This document shows, piece by piece, positions 10,362 to 20,303 of a stretch of 64,000 bases of DNA. Both the position numbers and the translations under genes were made by a program. Position 1 is the first letter of the stretch. Every line of letters starts with the position of its first letter. The stretch is from Hafnia alvei (GTDB lineage: Bacteria > Pseudomonadota > Gammaproteobacteria > Enterobacterales > Enterobacteriaceae), in the NCBI RefSeq assembly GCF_900095695.1, contig NZ_FMIQ01000057.1:124001-188000 (forward strand). The letters run 5' to 3'. Under the pieces are notes generated by a model. That model saw only the letters and a program-made list of their open reading frames with translations, was not told where the DNA came from and did no database searches.

Positions 10362-11981
10362 TCAAATCTTAGGGCCTACTTTCACCAGTGCAGCACCCGC
10401 TGGAGTGTCGGTGTATTTATCAAAGTTAGTGACAAAACGCTGTGCCAGATCTTGCGCTTTTTCCTGCCACTGCTCTTTGCTGGCGTAGGTATCGCGTGGA
10501 TCCAGAATGTCAGGATTTACACCAGGTAACGCGGTTGGTACTGCCAGATCGAAAATTGGCAGCGTGAAGGTTTCAGCGTTATCAATCTCGCCGCTCAGGA
10601 TGGCATCGATAATGGCACGCGTATCTTTGATGGAAATACGTTTACCGGTTCCGTTCCAACCCGTATTCACCAGATAGGCCTGAGCGCCCGCAGCCTGCAT
10701 GCGTTTAACCAGCACTTCGGCGTATTTAGTTGGATGCAGCGATAGGAACGCGGCACCGAAACAGGCGGAGAAGGTTGGCGTTGGCTCTGTTACGCCGCGC
10801 TCGGTACCTGCAAGTTTAGCGGTAAAGCCAGACAGGAAGTGATATTGGGTTTGATCTGCGGTTAAGCGAGAAACCGGTGGTAGCACGCCAAATGCGTCGG
10901 CGGTTAAGAAAATAACCTTCTTCGCGTGGCCTGCTTTTGAAACTGGCTTAACGATGTTCTGGATATGATAAATCGGGTAAGAAACGCGGGTGTTTTCGGT
11001 TTTTGAGCCGTCGTTAAAATCGACCGTGCCATCTTCCAGAACGACCACGTTTTCCAGCAGTGCATCGCGGGTAATCGCGTGGTAGATGTCAGGTTCTGCC
11101 TCTTCAGACAGCTTGATGGTTTTCGCGTAGCAACCACCTTCGAAGTTAAACACGCCGTCATCGTCCCAGCCGTGCTCATCATCGCCGATGAGTTGGCGCT
11201 TTGGATCGGTTGAGAGCGTTGTTTTTCCGGTGCCAGATAGACCAAAGAAAACCGCCACGTCGCCTTTTTCGCCCACGTTGGCAGAACAGTGCATAGACGC
11301 GATATTTTTTAGCGGCAGCAGGTAGTTCATGATGGAGAACATCCCTTTTTTCATTTCGCCGCCGTACCAAGTACCGCCGATTAGCTGGATGCGTTCAGTG
11401 AGGTTAAATGCGACAAAGTTTTCAGAATTTAACCCCTGCTCCTTCCACTGCGGGTTGGTGCATTTGGCGCCGTTCATCACGATGAAATCAGGCTTGAAGC
11501 TTTGCAATTCTTCGTCAGTTGGACGGATAAACATGTTCTTAACGAAATGAGCCTGCCAGGCTACTTCGGTAATGAAACGAACGCTCAGGCGAGTGTCGCT
11601 GTTTGCTCCGCAGAATGCGTCGACAATGAATAAACGCTTACCGGAAAGCTCTTTGGTGACGAGCGATTTCAGATGCTGCCAAGTTTCGACGGAAAGAGGA
11701 TGGTTATCGTTTTTGCCTTTCCCTTGATCTGACCACCAAACGGTATCGCGGGTCACATCGTCGCGCACAATGTACTTATCTTTCGGTGAACGACCGGTGA
11801 AAATCCCAGTATCAACGGCTACTGCGCCAAGCGTTGTCACTGTCCCGCGTTCATATCCCTTTAGATTAGGAGCGGTTTCTTCTTGGAAGAGCAGGTCATA
11901 GCTAGGGTTGTAGATGATCTCAGCTGCGTCAGTAATTCCATATTCTGCTAAATCCTGTGGGGTTAAGCCTTTCGTATGCAT
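10362..11981 (-). CDS. pckA: ATP-dependent phosphoenolpyruvate carboxykinase
   Basis: PckA converts oxaloacetate plus ATP to phosphoenolpyruvate plus CO2, the first committed step of gluconeogenesis. The 539-residue protein (E. coli 540) carries the kinase-1a P-loop [11 protein letters not shown] near residue 247 and the metal-binding segment [24 protein letters not shown] near 265-288. The oxaloacetate-binding [10 protein letters not shown] lies near 64-73. The start is supported by AAAGGAG upstream. It is convergent with envZ, as in E. coli. Confidence 0.99.
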   Translation of the reverse strand: MHTKGLTPQDLAEYGITDAAEIIYNPSYDLLFQEETAPNLKGYERGTVTTLGAVAVDTGIFTGRSPKDKYIVRDDVTRDTVWWSDQGKGKNDNHPLSVETWQHLKSLVTKELSGKRLFIVDAFCGANSDTRLSVRFITEVAWQAHFVKNMFIRPTDEELQSFKPDFIVMNGAKCTNPQWKEQGLNSENFVAFNLTERIQLIGGTWYGGEMKKGMFSIMNYLLPLKNIASMHCSANVGEKGDVAVFFGLSGTGKTTLSTDPKRQLIGDDEHGWDDDGVFNFEGGCYAKTIKLSEEAEPDIYHAITRDALLENVVVLEDGTVDFNDGSKTENTRVSYPIYHIQNIVKPVSKAGHAKKVIFLTADAFGVLPPVSRLTADQTQYHFLSGFTAKLAGTERGVTEPTPTFSACFGAAFLSLHPTKYAEVLVKRMQAAGAQAYLVNTGWNGTGKRISIKDTRAIIDAILSGEIDNAETFTLPIFDLAVPTALPGVNPDILDPRDTYASKEQWQEKAQDLAQRFVTNFDKYTDTPAGAALVKVGPKI

Positions 11982-12164
11982 GACACTACTCCTTTCCTTG
12001 TAAGATTAGATTTTTTACTAGGTCTAGTGTCAAAGATCGGGGCCTGTTTAACCGAGATAACCATCAAAAAAAACAATTTTCATCCGGCTTTCATTCAGTT
12101 ATGAGATGGATGCCACGGAATTTGCGCGTAGATAATCTATATATGCTGAGCAGGATCAATGAAA

Positions 12165-12186
12165 AAGCCCGCGCAATGGCGGGCTT
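12165..12186 (-). terminator. Rho-independent terminator of hslO
   Basis: On the minus strand AAGCCCGC, a 6-base loop and GCGGGCTT are followed by a run of Ts, about 40 bp past the hslO stop. Confidence 0.8.
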
Positions 12187-12223
12187 AGTCTTTGGCATGA
12201 CGATATTTATGCTTAATGTATGC

Positions 12224-13105
12224 TTAATGAACGCACTCGTCGTTGTGGTTTTGTCCACCGGCCAGTAATGATTCGATATCAATTTTATCAAATACATAGT
12301 GGTTACCGCAGTAATCACAGTGCATGTCGATGTTGCCATCTTCTTCTAACATGTGGTTCAGTTCTTCCACAGGAACAGTCAGCAGTGCGCTGGCGCTGCG
12401 TTCACGTGAACAGGTGCAGCGGAAAGTGACGTCTTGTGGCTCATACAGCGTGACTTCTTCCTGATGATAGAGGCGATAAAGCACTTCGTTCGCTGGAAGA
12501 CCGAACAGCTCTTCAGATTTAACCGTCGCGGTCAGCTGAGCCAGATGCGACAAATCTTCCACGTTATTAGGCTGTGCTGGCATGATTTGCAGCAGCATAC
12601 CCGCCGCACATGCATTGCCATCATGCTCACCGGTACGGATGAACAAACGGGTTGGCAACTGTTCCGACTGCATGAAATAGGCTTCTAAGCATTCTGCCAG
12701 CGTTTCACCTTCCAGACCCACAACGCCCTGATAACGTTCACCTTCGCTTGGTGTGATGGTGATAACCATCACCGCATTACCTAACATTTCACGCATGCTA
12801 CTGCCTTCGGCAATATCGCCCTGCAAACGTGCAACGCCGCGCATTTCCTGCTGGTTGTTACCGTTGATGACGGCCATTTTCAATGGACCATCGCCCTGAA
12901 GCTGAACGGTAATGTCACCGTCAAATTTCAGCGTAGCGGTTAGAAGGCTAGTGGCAACCAACAGTTCGCCCAGCAGCGTTTGTACCGGTGCCGGATAGCT
13001 GTGGTTTTCGAGCATCTGCTGGAAAGTGTGGCTGGCGGTGACCAGCTCGCCGCGAACGGCCATATTTTCAAACAGATAGCGATGTAATTGGTCGTGATTA
13101 GACAT
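12224..13105 (-). CDS. hslO: Redox-regulated chaperone Hsp33
   Basis: Hsp33 is a holdase chaperone switched on by oxidation: zinc-bound cysteines form disulfides and the protein dimerises to hold unfolded clients. The 293-residue product begins [21 protein letters not shown] and is typical in length. The C-terminal redox switch shows CTCSRERS (near 232-239) and CDYCGNHY (near 266-273), the CxC and CxxC zinc ligands. It follows hslR by 49 bp on the same strand, as in the E. coli yrfG-hslR-hslO group, and has its own terminator. Confidence 0.98.
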   Translation of the reverse strand: MSNHDQLHRYLFENMAVRGELVTASHTFQQMLENHSYPAPVQTLLGELLVATSLLTATLKFDGDITVQLQGDGPLKMAVINGNNQQEMRGVARLQGDIAEGSSMREMLGNAVMVITITPSEGERYQGVVGLEGETLAECLEAYFMQSEQLPTRLFIRTGEHDGNACAAGMLLQIMPAQPNNVEDLSHLAQLTATVKSEELFGLPANEVLYRLYHQEEVTLYEPQDVTFRCTCSRERSASALLTVPVEELNHMLEEDGNIDMHCDYCGNHYVFDKIDIESLLAGGQNHNDECVH

Positions 13106-13154
13106 GGTTTTCTCTCTTAGGACTGCCGGTGTATCCAGCTAGCCGTTTTTAAAT

Positions 13155-13571
13155 TTATTCGTTTGAAGCTTGTTCGCTTTTAAATTTCAGCAACGTGCGA
13201 CGCTCTTTTTTGTCAGGACGTCGATCGGGGTGCGGCATGGTTAGCGCATTCATCTTGCGTGCGAGTGCAACCTTTTCGCGGTTTTCAATGCTGGCCGCCG
13301 TTTCTTCATAAAGCTGTTGAGCATCGGCGGCACCGCGTCGCTGTGCCGTGAGCGCGGTGACGATAACGGTACGATCGTCATTGCCTTGGCGTAGCTTGAT
13401 TTCAGCACCGATCTCCACGGTTTTGCTGGGCTTACCGCGCTGTCCGTTGTAATGGACTTTACCGCCGTCGACCATGTCGCGAGCAATAGCGCGGGTTTTA
13501 TAGAATCGTGCGGCCCAGAGCCATTTATCCAAACGAATGGCGCTGTCTTCCTGTTCGTTCTTACCTTTCAT
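13155..13571 (-). CDS. hslR: Ribosome-associated heat shock protein Hsp15
   Basis: Hsp15 binds free 50S subunits that carry a stalled nascent chain and helps recycle them. The start at 13571 (MKGKNEQEDSAIRLDKWLW) yields 138 residues, close to the 133 of E. coli. The open frame extends 33 codons upstream without similarity and into the yrfG side. The S4 RNA-binding domain is at about 10-70 (RLDKWLWAARFYKTRAIARDMV, with VHYNGQRGKPSK). The basic tail LTMPHPDRRPDKKERRTLLKF is characteristic. It lies between yrfG and hslO. Confidence 0.96.
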   Translation of the reverse strand: MKGKNEQEDSAIRLDKWLWAARFYKTRAIARDMVDGGKVHYNGQRGKPSKTVEIGAEIKLRQGNDDRTVIVTALTAQRRGAADAQQLYEETAASIENREKVALARKMNALTMPHPDRRPDKKERRTLLKFKSEQASNE

Positions 13572-13629
13572 GTCGGCTCCTACCTGTATGAGTTCGCCCA
13601 AGGTGCCGAGCTTTTGCTGCCGCAGCGAA

Positions 13630-14322
13630 CTACTGCGGCTGAAAGGCTGGCAATAATGTGCGGTAATCATTCATGGACGGATGGCGTGAGAATTGTTTCT
13701 CGGCCATGCTTGAGTCCGGGTTGCGAACACCAAGGCAGTAGCGAATACCATAGCTTTGGGCTGCATCCAGAATGGGTTCGGCATCATCGACAAACAGCGT
13801 TGTTGCAGGATTAAAACCAGTACGTTTTTGTACCGCCTGCCACAGTCGCTGATCTTCCTTCGGATAACCAAATGTGTGGGTGGAAAATAATAAATCAAGA
13901 TGCTGATCGAGTCCGGTGTGCTGCAACTTCACCGCAAGCCCGTGTGGATGGGCGTTAGTGAGCAAAATAGTTTTTCTGCCGCTGGCACGCAGTGCCTCTA
14001 AAAATGGTTGGGTATCTTGGCGTAAACGCGCACGAGCGCCGACTTCGGAGGTCATTTGATAGATATCTAAGTCTAGACGATCGCTCCAATAGTCAAAACA
14101 GTACCAATTCAGCGTGTGCTGCACCGCGTTATATTCATGGCGGATGAGTTTTTTCGCTTCACCAAGCGTAATGCCGCGGCGCTCGCTCAGGGTCTGTGGT
14201 ACCAGATTAAGCCAAAAATAGCTGTCAAACTCCAGATCGAGCAATGTTCCATCCATATCTAGCAATACGGTTTCGATTTCTTGCCAATTAAAATTAGGCT
14301 GATGGTTCAGGGTAGGGGACAT
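13630..14322 (-). CDS. yrfG: GMP/IMP nucleotidase YrfG
   Basis: YrfG is a HAD-family phosphatase that dephosphorylates purine mononucleotides such as GMP and IMP. The 230-residue protein has the HAD motif I DMDGTLLDL (near 22-30), motif II in LLTNAHPHG (near 120), and motif III/IV in TFGYPKEDQRLW and LFVDDAEPILDAA. It is a few residues longer than E. coli YrfG because of its N-terminus (MSPTLNHQPNFNWQE). It precedes hslR by 58 bp and follows igaA on the same strand with a hairpin between them. Confidence 0.95.
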   Translation of the reverse strand: MSPTLNHQPNFNWQEIETVLLDMDGTLLDLEFDSYFWLNLVPQTLSERRGITLGEAKKLIRHEYNAVQHTLNWYCFDYWSDRLDLDIYQMTSEVGARARLRQDTQPFLEALRASGRKTILLTNAHPHGLAVKLQHTGLDQHLDLLFSTHTFGYPKEDQRLWQAVQKRTGFNPATTLFVDDAEPILDAAQSYGIRYCLGVRNPDSSMAEKQFSRHPSMNDYRTLLPAFQPQ

Positions 14323-14346
14323 GGATGCTCCTGCTAGATAGGCGAA

Positions 14347-14368
14347 AAGGCCAGCGGATGCTGGCCTT
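14347..14368 (-). terminator. Terminator after igaA
   Basis: AAGGCCAGC and GCTGGCCTT form a perfect 9-bp stem with a 4-base loop. On the minus strand the stem is followed by TTTC. It lies about 50 bp past the igaA stop and upstream of yrfG. Confidence 0.8.
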
Positions 14369-14416
14369 AAAGAATTATATTTTTACTCTATCGGCTTGTC
14401 ATGCCAGCCGATGAAA

Positions 14417-16531
14417 TTAACGGCGTGGGGCGGTATCAAAGGGCATGATGCTGTGGTTAATGCACTGGTCGTAGTAGCGCTGTATTTCAGGAATACGATT
14501 CATCGATTTTTGTATTCTAAACATAAACATCAGGGCGTTAACGATAATAATTAGCGTCACGGCGAGCAGCAGCGCACAGGTTAAAATGTATCGCCACAGC
14601 GTCAGGCCATCAGGCTCGCTGTGCAACATAATATGCCGAGTACCGTTGGCATCAGTGCTGAGTTCGGTGATCACCCCGCTGGCTTTAAATGGCGTCGTCA
14701 GCAGCTGCTGTGAGAGCGACTCCAGTTCACGCCACTGATCGATAGCCGTGTAATCGTAGAGTGAAATGGCAGGCTGTGGATGGTTAACCAACTGCTTGCC
14801 TTCATCGCTGATAATCAAAAAACCGCCCGGCGGCGTTGCGGTGAGTGACTGCGCGGCCTGATGCGTCTCGCGATAATAGAACGAAGAGACGGCGCTATTG
14901 ACGATGTTTGATAATAGCTGGGCGCTTGCCGGACGTAGCAGTACGTTCACGCCGTCCAACCCTCCGTTTTGCGCTTTTTTCAGAAGGGCGTTCCATGATT
15001 TGCTGTTGCCAAGATTCACCAGCGAGTTTTTTAGCCTTGTGCATTCTGACTGTTGTGCACACAGGTCGTCGGTACGCAGGACGATATCGGCAAAGTCATC
15101 CAGTAAGATCATGCCAGATTTTTGAATTGCACTAGCCAGTCCTGGATTAACTTTCTGGTCTTCATTGTTCGCGTTTAGTTGGCGATTCACCGTCGCAAGC
15201 AATGCCGCTGCATTATCAACGATATCAGACGCAGGTGCAGACATGGGGGTCGCATTGCTCCAGTAAATCGCCGAGCAATCGAAAGGCATAAAGGGATAAC
15301 GTACCCCGTCTTGATAGGATGCGGGAACGCGGCACATGCCGGTACCTTGAATATTTAAGGTATCCCCAACGTGCAGCGGCAGCGCGGCCAGCGATTTCAC
15401 GCTATTCACATCAACGCTGTGTGTTCCATGTAACCACGCAGAGCTGAGTTTGAACGGGATGCTGAGAGGCTGAGTGGTGAGCAGCAACGTGAGTGTAAGA
15501 AGCGCTCCGCCTAACAGCACGATATTGCGTCCCCAGCGCTGCAGGGGAAAGTTTTTAACCTCATCGTGCAGCGAGAGGAAGCGCCCCTGACGCACCACGT
15601 GCCGGCTAAGATACATCTCGATATCGGTTTTGTGCCCGAGATCTTTTTGAATGTAGTTCTGCCAATGTGCGGGATAAATGAGATCTAAGGTGCCTAACGA
15701 GACGTTGTTGATTTGCCCAACGTTAGACTCACCAAATAACCCCCAACGCTTGGGGATCCCACGAATGCAGTGGATTTCTTTCAGATCGCGTTCGGAAGGG
15801 CGGCTGTACAAGCGCCAAATACTCCATGCAATAAGCCCAGTTGCGACGGTAAGCAGCCACGGCATCAAGGCGTTAGGACTCATCAGGCTGGCATACAGCA
15901 TGAGCAATGCCACCACGATTACGATAGATTCGCGGATACCACCTTGCTGGCTGAGCTGATACTCCAGCTGGGTTTCTTTGCGAACGCCTTGCAGCTCGAC
16001 TTTTTCACTTTCGGTCTGGCGAATGGAAGCGCTGCTGGTGCTATCGGGAGGAGGAAGCAAATCCTCTTGCGCCGCGTCAACCAACGAGTGGCCGTTGATC
16101 GAGATAACCAAAGGGATGCTATGAGTTTTGATCACCTCAAGCTGGTTATCGTCGGCGATATATTGCTCCCAAAAAACAGGCAGGTGAACCTCAATATTAT
16201 CAAGGTAATAGCGTCTTTTATTGGGATCGTCTGTGGTGAGTTCGTAGCGGGTTATCGCGTGGACGAGCGGGTAAACGCGATCCCCCTGAGGCATCAGGCG
16301 ATGTTGAGCTACGGGCATGGGTGCATGAGAGGAACCTGAAGGAGAATCTAGCTTATTGAGATATTGCTCAATGGCCTGAAGTTCGTCTTTTTGCAGTTTG
16401 CGCAGTTTAGTTTTAAGAAATGGGAAAGATGTTGTTAATAAGGCAGATTTTTTCATCTTAGACCAATAGGCACATCCGGCAATCAGCAGGCAAAGGATCA
16501 GTAGGATTGATGCGATAACTGGTGCGCTCAT
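14417..16531 (-). CDS. igaA: Intracellular growth attenuator IgaA (YrfF/MucM)
   Basis: IgaA is an inner-membrane protein that holds the Rcs envelope-stress phosphorelay in check by contacting RcsD; loss is usually harmful. The 704-residue product (about 710 in E. coli) begins with a membrane helix (SAPVIASILLILCLLIAGC) and a cytoplasmic domain. It then has paired helices near 200-240, a further helix near 340-360, a large periplasmic domain and a final helix near 655-675. The order and the ends (MPFDTAPRR) fit the family. It is divergent from nudE across 449 bp. Confidence 0.95.
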   Translation of the reverse strand: MSAPVIASILLILCLLIAGCAYWSKMKKSALLTTSFPFLKTKLRKLQKDELQAIEQYLNKLDSPSGSSHAPMPVAQHRLMPQGDRVYPLVHAITRYELTTDDPNKRRYYLDNIEVHLPVFWEQYIADDNQLEVIKTHSIPLVISINGHSLVDAAQEDLLPPPDSTSSASIRQTESEKVELQGVRKETQLEYQLSQQGGIRESIVIVVALLMLYASLMSPNALMPWLLTVATGLIAWSIWRLYSRPSERDLKEIHCIRGIPKRWGLFGESNVGQINNVSLGTLDLIYPAHWQNYIQKDLGHKTDIEMYLSRHVVRQGRFLSLHDEVKNFPLQRWGRNIVLLGGALLTLTLLLTTQPLSIPFKLSSAWLHGTHSVDVNSVKSLAALPLHVGDTLNIQGTGMCRVPASYQDGVRYPFMPFDCSAIYWSNATPMSAPASDIVDNAAALLATVNRQLNANNEDQKVNPGLASAIQKSGMILLDDFADIVLRTDDLCAQQSECTRLKNSLVNLGNSKSWNALLKKAQNGGLDGVNVLLRPASAQLLSNIVNSAVSSFYYRETHQAAQSLTATPPGGFLIISDEGKQLVNHPQPAISLYDYTAIDQWRELESLSQQLLTTPFKASGVITELSTDANGTRHIMLHSEPDGLTLWRYILTCALLLAVTLIIIVNALMFMFRIQKSMNRIPEIQRYYDQCINHSIMPFDTAPRR

Positions 16532-16980
16532 GCCGACCCCGTTTGGTAATCATCACCTTTCCACCTTGTCCAAAAGGACATTATACGGATGAATTATAAA
16601 GCGAATATAAATATATGTTATGAAATGATTTTATTTATAATTTTGCAAAGATTGTCGCATATTCAAGTAAAAAGGTTAGCAGTCGGAGTCTGCTGATTAT
16701 ATCGGCATTATCCGATTTTTCTCATATGTGGCAAGTAATAGCGGCATATTGAGTAGAATTTTTTGGCTCAAGCTGGCTGGAAACAACACTGCAAAATATA
16801 CTCAACAATTGTTGCGAATCTCACACCTTCTGCGCACAATGCAGAGTAACCAAATACTGTGATCTGCATCTATAAACTAAAATATCGAATCAAAATATGT
16901 CGCCTGTCAGTCGCCATTCCCATGATTTGGATATTGCAGTATTACGATAATCGACGGGAAACCATTAATTCGGGGCCATC
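16532..16980. other. Divergent intergenic region igaA/nudE
   Basis: This AT-rich 449-bp space holds promoters for both flanking genes. A 12-bp perfect palindrome CAACAATTGTTG lies at 16803-16814. An imperfect AGCAG...CTGCT dyad lies near 16679-16696. Neither could be tied to a known regulator, and no small gene was convincing. Confidence 0.4.
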
Positions 16981-17547
16981 ATGGAAAAACTCCCACAAAA
17001 GCCAAAAATTCTCAGCGTGGAAACCATTGCACGCTCACGCCTGTTTAATGTGGAGTCGGTGGACTTAGAGTTTAGCAATGGTGTGCGCCGCGTGTATGAG
17101 CGTATGCGTCCCTCTGAGCGTGAAGCCGTGATGATTGTGCCTATTCTCGGCGACGATCTGCTGCTGATACGTGAATATGCTGTAGGGATTGAGAGCTATG
17201 AGCTTGGTTTTCCTAAAGGGCTGATTGATCCTGGAGAAGAAATTTTTCAGGCGGCAAACCGAGAGTTAATGGAAGAGGCGGGTTTTGGTGCCGAGCAGTT
17301 CACTTTTTTGCATAAGCTGACGATGGCGCCTTCCTATTTTTCTAGTCGGATGAATATTGTTTTGGCCGAAGACCTTTTCCCTGAGCGTTTGGAAGGGGAT
17401 GAGCCAGAACAGATGCCGGTTGTGCGCTGGCCGATAGCGCGCATGATGGAGCTGCTTGACGATCCTGACTTCCGCGAAGCTCGCAGCGTAAGCGCGTTGT
17501 TCTTAGTGCGCGAACTTTTGGCTGCGCGAGCCGTTAACGTTGGCTGA
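16981..17547 (+). CDS. nudE: ADP compounds hydrolase NudE (Nudix)
   Basis: NudE hydrolyses ADP-ribose, NADH and diadenosine polyphosphates. The 188-residue protein (186 in E. coli) begins MEKLPQKPKILSVETIARSR. It contains the Nudix box from GLIDPGEEIFQAANRELMEE into AGF (about 80-102), with the REL-EE metal-binding glutamates. The long N-terminal strand segment LEFSNGVRRVYERMRPSEREAV is typical of the NudE group. It is convergent with mrcA behind a palindromic terminator. Confidence 0.96.
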   Translation: MEKLPQKPKILSVETIARSRLFNVESVDLEFSNGVRRVYERMRPSEREAVMIVPILGDDLLLIREYAVGIESYELGFPKGLIDPGEEIFQAANRELMEEAGFGAEQFTFLHKLTMAPSYFSSRMNIVLAEDLFPERLEGDEPEQMPVVRWPIARMMELLDDPDFREARSVSALFLVRELLAARAVNVG

Positions 17548-17570
17548 TTAACGCAAACGCTAAATATAAA

Positions 17571-17592
17571 AAAGGGGCCAATTGGCCCCTTT
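17571..17592. terminator. Bidirectional terminator nudE/mrcA
   Basis: A perfect 22-bp palindrome, AAAGGGGCCAA and its complement, lies between the convergent stops of nudE and mrcA with A and T runs at its ends. Confidence 0.8.
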
Positions 17593-17612
17593 GTCATTTC
17601 AGTGGTTCTGCT

Positions 17613-20183
17613 CTAGAACAGTTCGTGGCTTTCGCCACCGCTGTCGGTCACCGTGGTTCCCGCTTCATGCACCGAATACTCCGTTGGCTGAGTGCCATCT
17701 ATGAAGTATTCAGACTTGCTGCCAGCCCCTCCGCCTGAGAGTTTGCCGGTGTATTTGTCGATAGTGACGCTAACAATACCCGGTGGTGGAGCCATTTTCT
17801 GCTCAGGAACACCTTCTAATGCGGCCTTCATAAAGTCATCCCACGCTGGCTGGGCGCTTTTCGCACCGCCTTCGCCGCCGGAGATTTGATCTTTAATGGC
17901 ACCAGAAGCGGTACTGCGACCTAAATCGCGGCGATGATCGTCAAAGCCAATCCACACGCTGGTCACGATATCGGGACCATAGCCAGAGAACCAAGCATCT
18001 TTTGAGCTGTTGGTCGTACCGGTTTTACCGCCGATATCATGACGTTTTAGATCACGCCCTGCACGCCAGCCGGTACCCATCCAGCCGCCACCGGGTTCAC
18101 CCCAGATGTTACTGTTGAGCGCGTCATGCATCAGGAACGCCAACGGCGTGTTGATCACATGCGGTGCATATTGTTGATCCGAATCCTGATTCATCTGTGC
18201 CGGAGTGACTTGCTCAAGCTGAGGCATCGGTACTGCCGCGTTGGCGTTGCTATCCTGAGAAATCGCGACGTTTTCGACGCTATCATCGGTAAGCGCAACG
18301 GATTTTGGCGTTTGTCCGTAGATCACGGGCAGATTACAGCTTTCGCAAACAACCTTCGGTTTAGCTTCGAAGACCACTTTATCTTCACCGTCGATAATTT
18401 TGGTGATGAAGTAAGGGTCAATCAAATAACCGCCGTTAGCAAATACCGCATAGCCGCGAACCAGCTGCATTGGGGTAAACGACGCAGAGCCTAACGCTAA
18501 GGATTCGGTATGCACGATATTTTGCGCAGGGAAGCCGAAGCGCTGTAGATATTCCGCCGCGTAATCTACTCCCATTGCACGCATCGCACGCACCATCACC
18601 ACGTTCTTCGATTCACCTAAGCCCTGACGCAGGCGAATTGGGCCTGCATACGTTGGCGGCGAGTTCTTAGGACGCCAATCGGTGCCAGCACCCGCATCCC
18701 AGCGAGAAATCGGTAAATCGTTCAGAATCGATGCCAGCGTTAAGCCTTTGTCCATCGCCGCCGTATACAAGAATGGCTTGATGTTAGAGCCTGCTTGGCG
18801 CAGAGCCTGAGTGACGCGGTTAAATTTACTTTGGTTGAAGTCAAAACCACCCACCAGTGCTTTAACTGCACCGTCTTGCGGGTTAAGGGAAACCAGCGCC
18901 GAGTTCACATCTGGAACCTGAGCCAACCACCATTTCTGATCTTCATCCTGACGAACCCAAATTTGTTGGCCCGGCTGAATCACATCGTTGACGCGACGCG
19001 GCGTAGGGCCTTGGACGCGATCGGTTTTGAACGGACGCGCCCAGCGAACTGTCGCCATTGGCAGCGTGACATTATCGCCGTTGGCTAGCATGACGGTGGC
19101 TTCATCTGCGCTGGATTCAGTGACAACCGCAGGCAGCAACGGCCCATAGGTTGGCAATGTTTTTAGCGAATTGATGATTTGCTCACGCGACCATGTTGGC
19201 TGACCTACTTTCCACAGCACATTAGACGGCCCACGGTAGCCGTGGCGCATGTCATAGGCGATAACGTTGTTACGCAATGCGCTTTGAGCGGCTAACTGCA
19301 GGCGCTTGGTGACGGTGGTGTAAACCTTATAGCCATCGGTATAGGCATTTTCACCGTACTGTTTCAGCATCTCCTGACGCACCATTTCAGATAGATAAGG
19401 TGCAGAGAAGTCGATTTCTGGCCCGTGGTAGCGCGCTTCTAACGGTTCGCTACGTGCTTGGTCATATTCAGCGCGGGTGATGTATTTCTCATCCAGCATA
19501 CGGCTCAGCACCACGTTACGGCGGGCGAGGGCGCGATCGTGAGAATACAGCGGGTTAAACGTTGACGGTGCTTTTGGCAGACCAGCGATCATGGCAATTT
19601 CGCTCAGCGTTAGCTGATCGACGGTTTTGCCAAAATAGACCTGTGCCGCTGCGCCAACGCCGTAGGCACGATAACCCAGATAAATTTTATTGAGATACAG
19701 ATCGAGAATTTCATCTTTAGTCAGCAACTGCTCAATGCGGATCGCAAGGAAGGCCTCTTTGATCTTACGCATCAGCGTACGCTCTGGACTCAGGAAGAAG
19801 TTTCTCGCCAGCTGTTGGGTGATGGTACTCGCACCTTGCGAGGCATGACCTGTGAATAACGCCACAGAAGCGGCGCGGAAAATCCCCACCGGGTCAACAC
19901 CGTGATGTTCGAAGAAGCGACTGTCCTCAGTCGCAATAAAGGCATTCACCATCTGCGGCGGAACTTGTTTCAGCGGCAGAGGTACACGGCGCTTTTCACC
20001 GTATTGCGCGATGAGATACCCATCGGCGCTATAGACTTGCATCGGTGTTTGCAGACGGACGTCTTTGAGCGTCGCGACATCGGGCAGCTGTGGCTCAACG
20101 TATTTGTACAGACCAAATACTGCGGCCGCTCCCAGCAGAATGCAACAGACTGCAAGAATGATTAGATACTTTACGAACTTCAC
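17613..20183 (-). CDS. mrcA: Penicillin-binding protein 1A
   Basis: PBP1A is a bifunctional class A enzyme that polymerises glycan strands and cross-links peptides in the periplasm. The 856-residue protein has a short cytosolic tail and one membrane helix (about 5-28). The glycosyltransferase domain shows EDSRFFEHHGVDPVGIFRA near 86-104 and GASTITQQLARN. An OB-like insert follows. The transpeptidase domain has the active-site SxxK in GSNIKPFLYT (near 465), an SxN motif, and KTGTTNSSKD (near 715). Length matches E. coli. It is divergent from hofM by 120 bp, as in E. coli. Confidence 0.98.
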   Translation of the reverse strand: MKFVKYLIILAVCCILLGAAAVFGLYKYVEPQLPDVATLKDVRLQTPMQVYSADGYLIAQYGEKRRVPLPLKQVPPQMVNAFIATEDSRFFEHHGVDPVGIFRAASVALFTGHASQGASTITQQLARNFFLSPERTLMRKIKEAFLAIRIEQLLTKDEILDLYLNKIYLGYRAYGVGAAAQVYFGKTVDQLTLSEIAMIAGLPKAPSTFNPLYSHDRALARRNVVLSRMLDEKYITRAEYDQARSEPLEARYHGPEIDFSAPYLSEMVRQEMLKQYGENAYTDGYKVYTTVTKRLQLAAQSALRNNVIAYDMRHGYRGPSNVLWKVGQPTWSREQIINSLKTLPTYGPLLPAVVTESSADEATVMLANGDNVTLPMATVRWARPFKTDRVQGPTPRRVNDVIQPGQQIWVRQDEDQKWWLAQVPDVNSALVSLNPQDGAVKALVGGFDFNQSKFNRVTQALRQAGSNIKPFLYTAAMDKGLTLASILNDLPISRWDAGAGTDWRPKNSPPTYAGPIRLRQGLGESKNVVMVRAMRAMGVDYAAEYLQRFGFPAQNIVHTESLALGSASFTPMQLVRGYAVFANGGYLIDPYFITKIIDGEDKVVFEAKPKVVCESCNLPVIYGQTPKSVALTDDSVENVAISQDSNANAAVPMPQLEQVTPAQMNQDSDQQYAPHVINTPLAFLMHDALNSNIWGEPGGGWMGTGWRAGRDLKRHDIGGKTGTTNSSKDAWFSGYGPDIVTSVWIGFDDHRRDLGRSTASGAIKDQISGGEGGAKSAQPAWDDFMKAALEGVPEQKMAPPPGIVSVTIDKYTGKLSGGGAGSKSEYFIDGTQPTEYSVHEAGTTVTDSGGESHELF

Positions 20184-20303
20184 CTAGAATTTCCCATCAC
20201 TTGTCAATTGGGCAGTTTATAAACAAACGCGCAGTAGTATAAAGGCAACCCAGCACGGAGGATACGTTCTTTTCTTTCATTGACGATACGGAGATCGCTG
20301 CAT

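Noticed and set aside
16859-17068. Open frame of 69 codons overlapping the nudE start
   Set aside because: It overlaps nudE out of frame, lacks a ribosome binding site and has no recognisable family.
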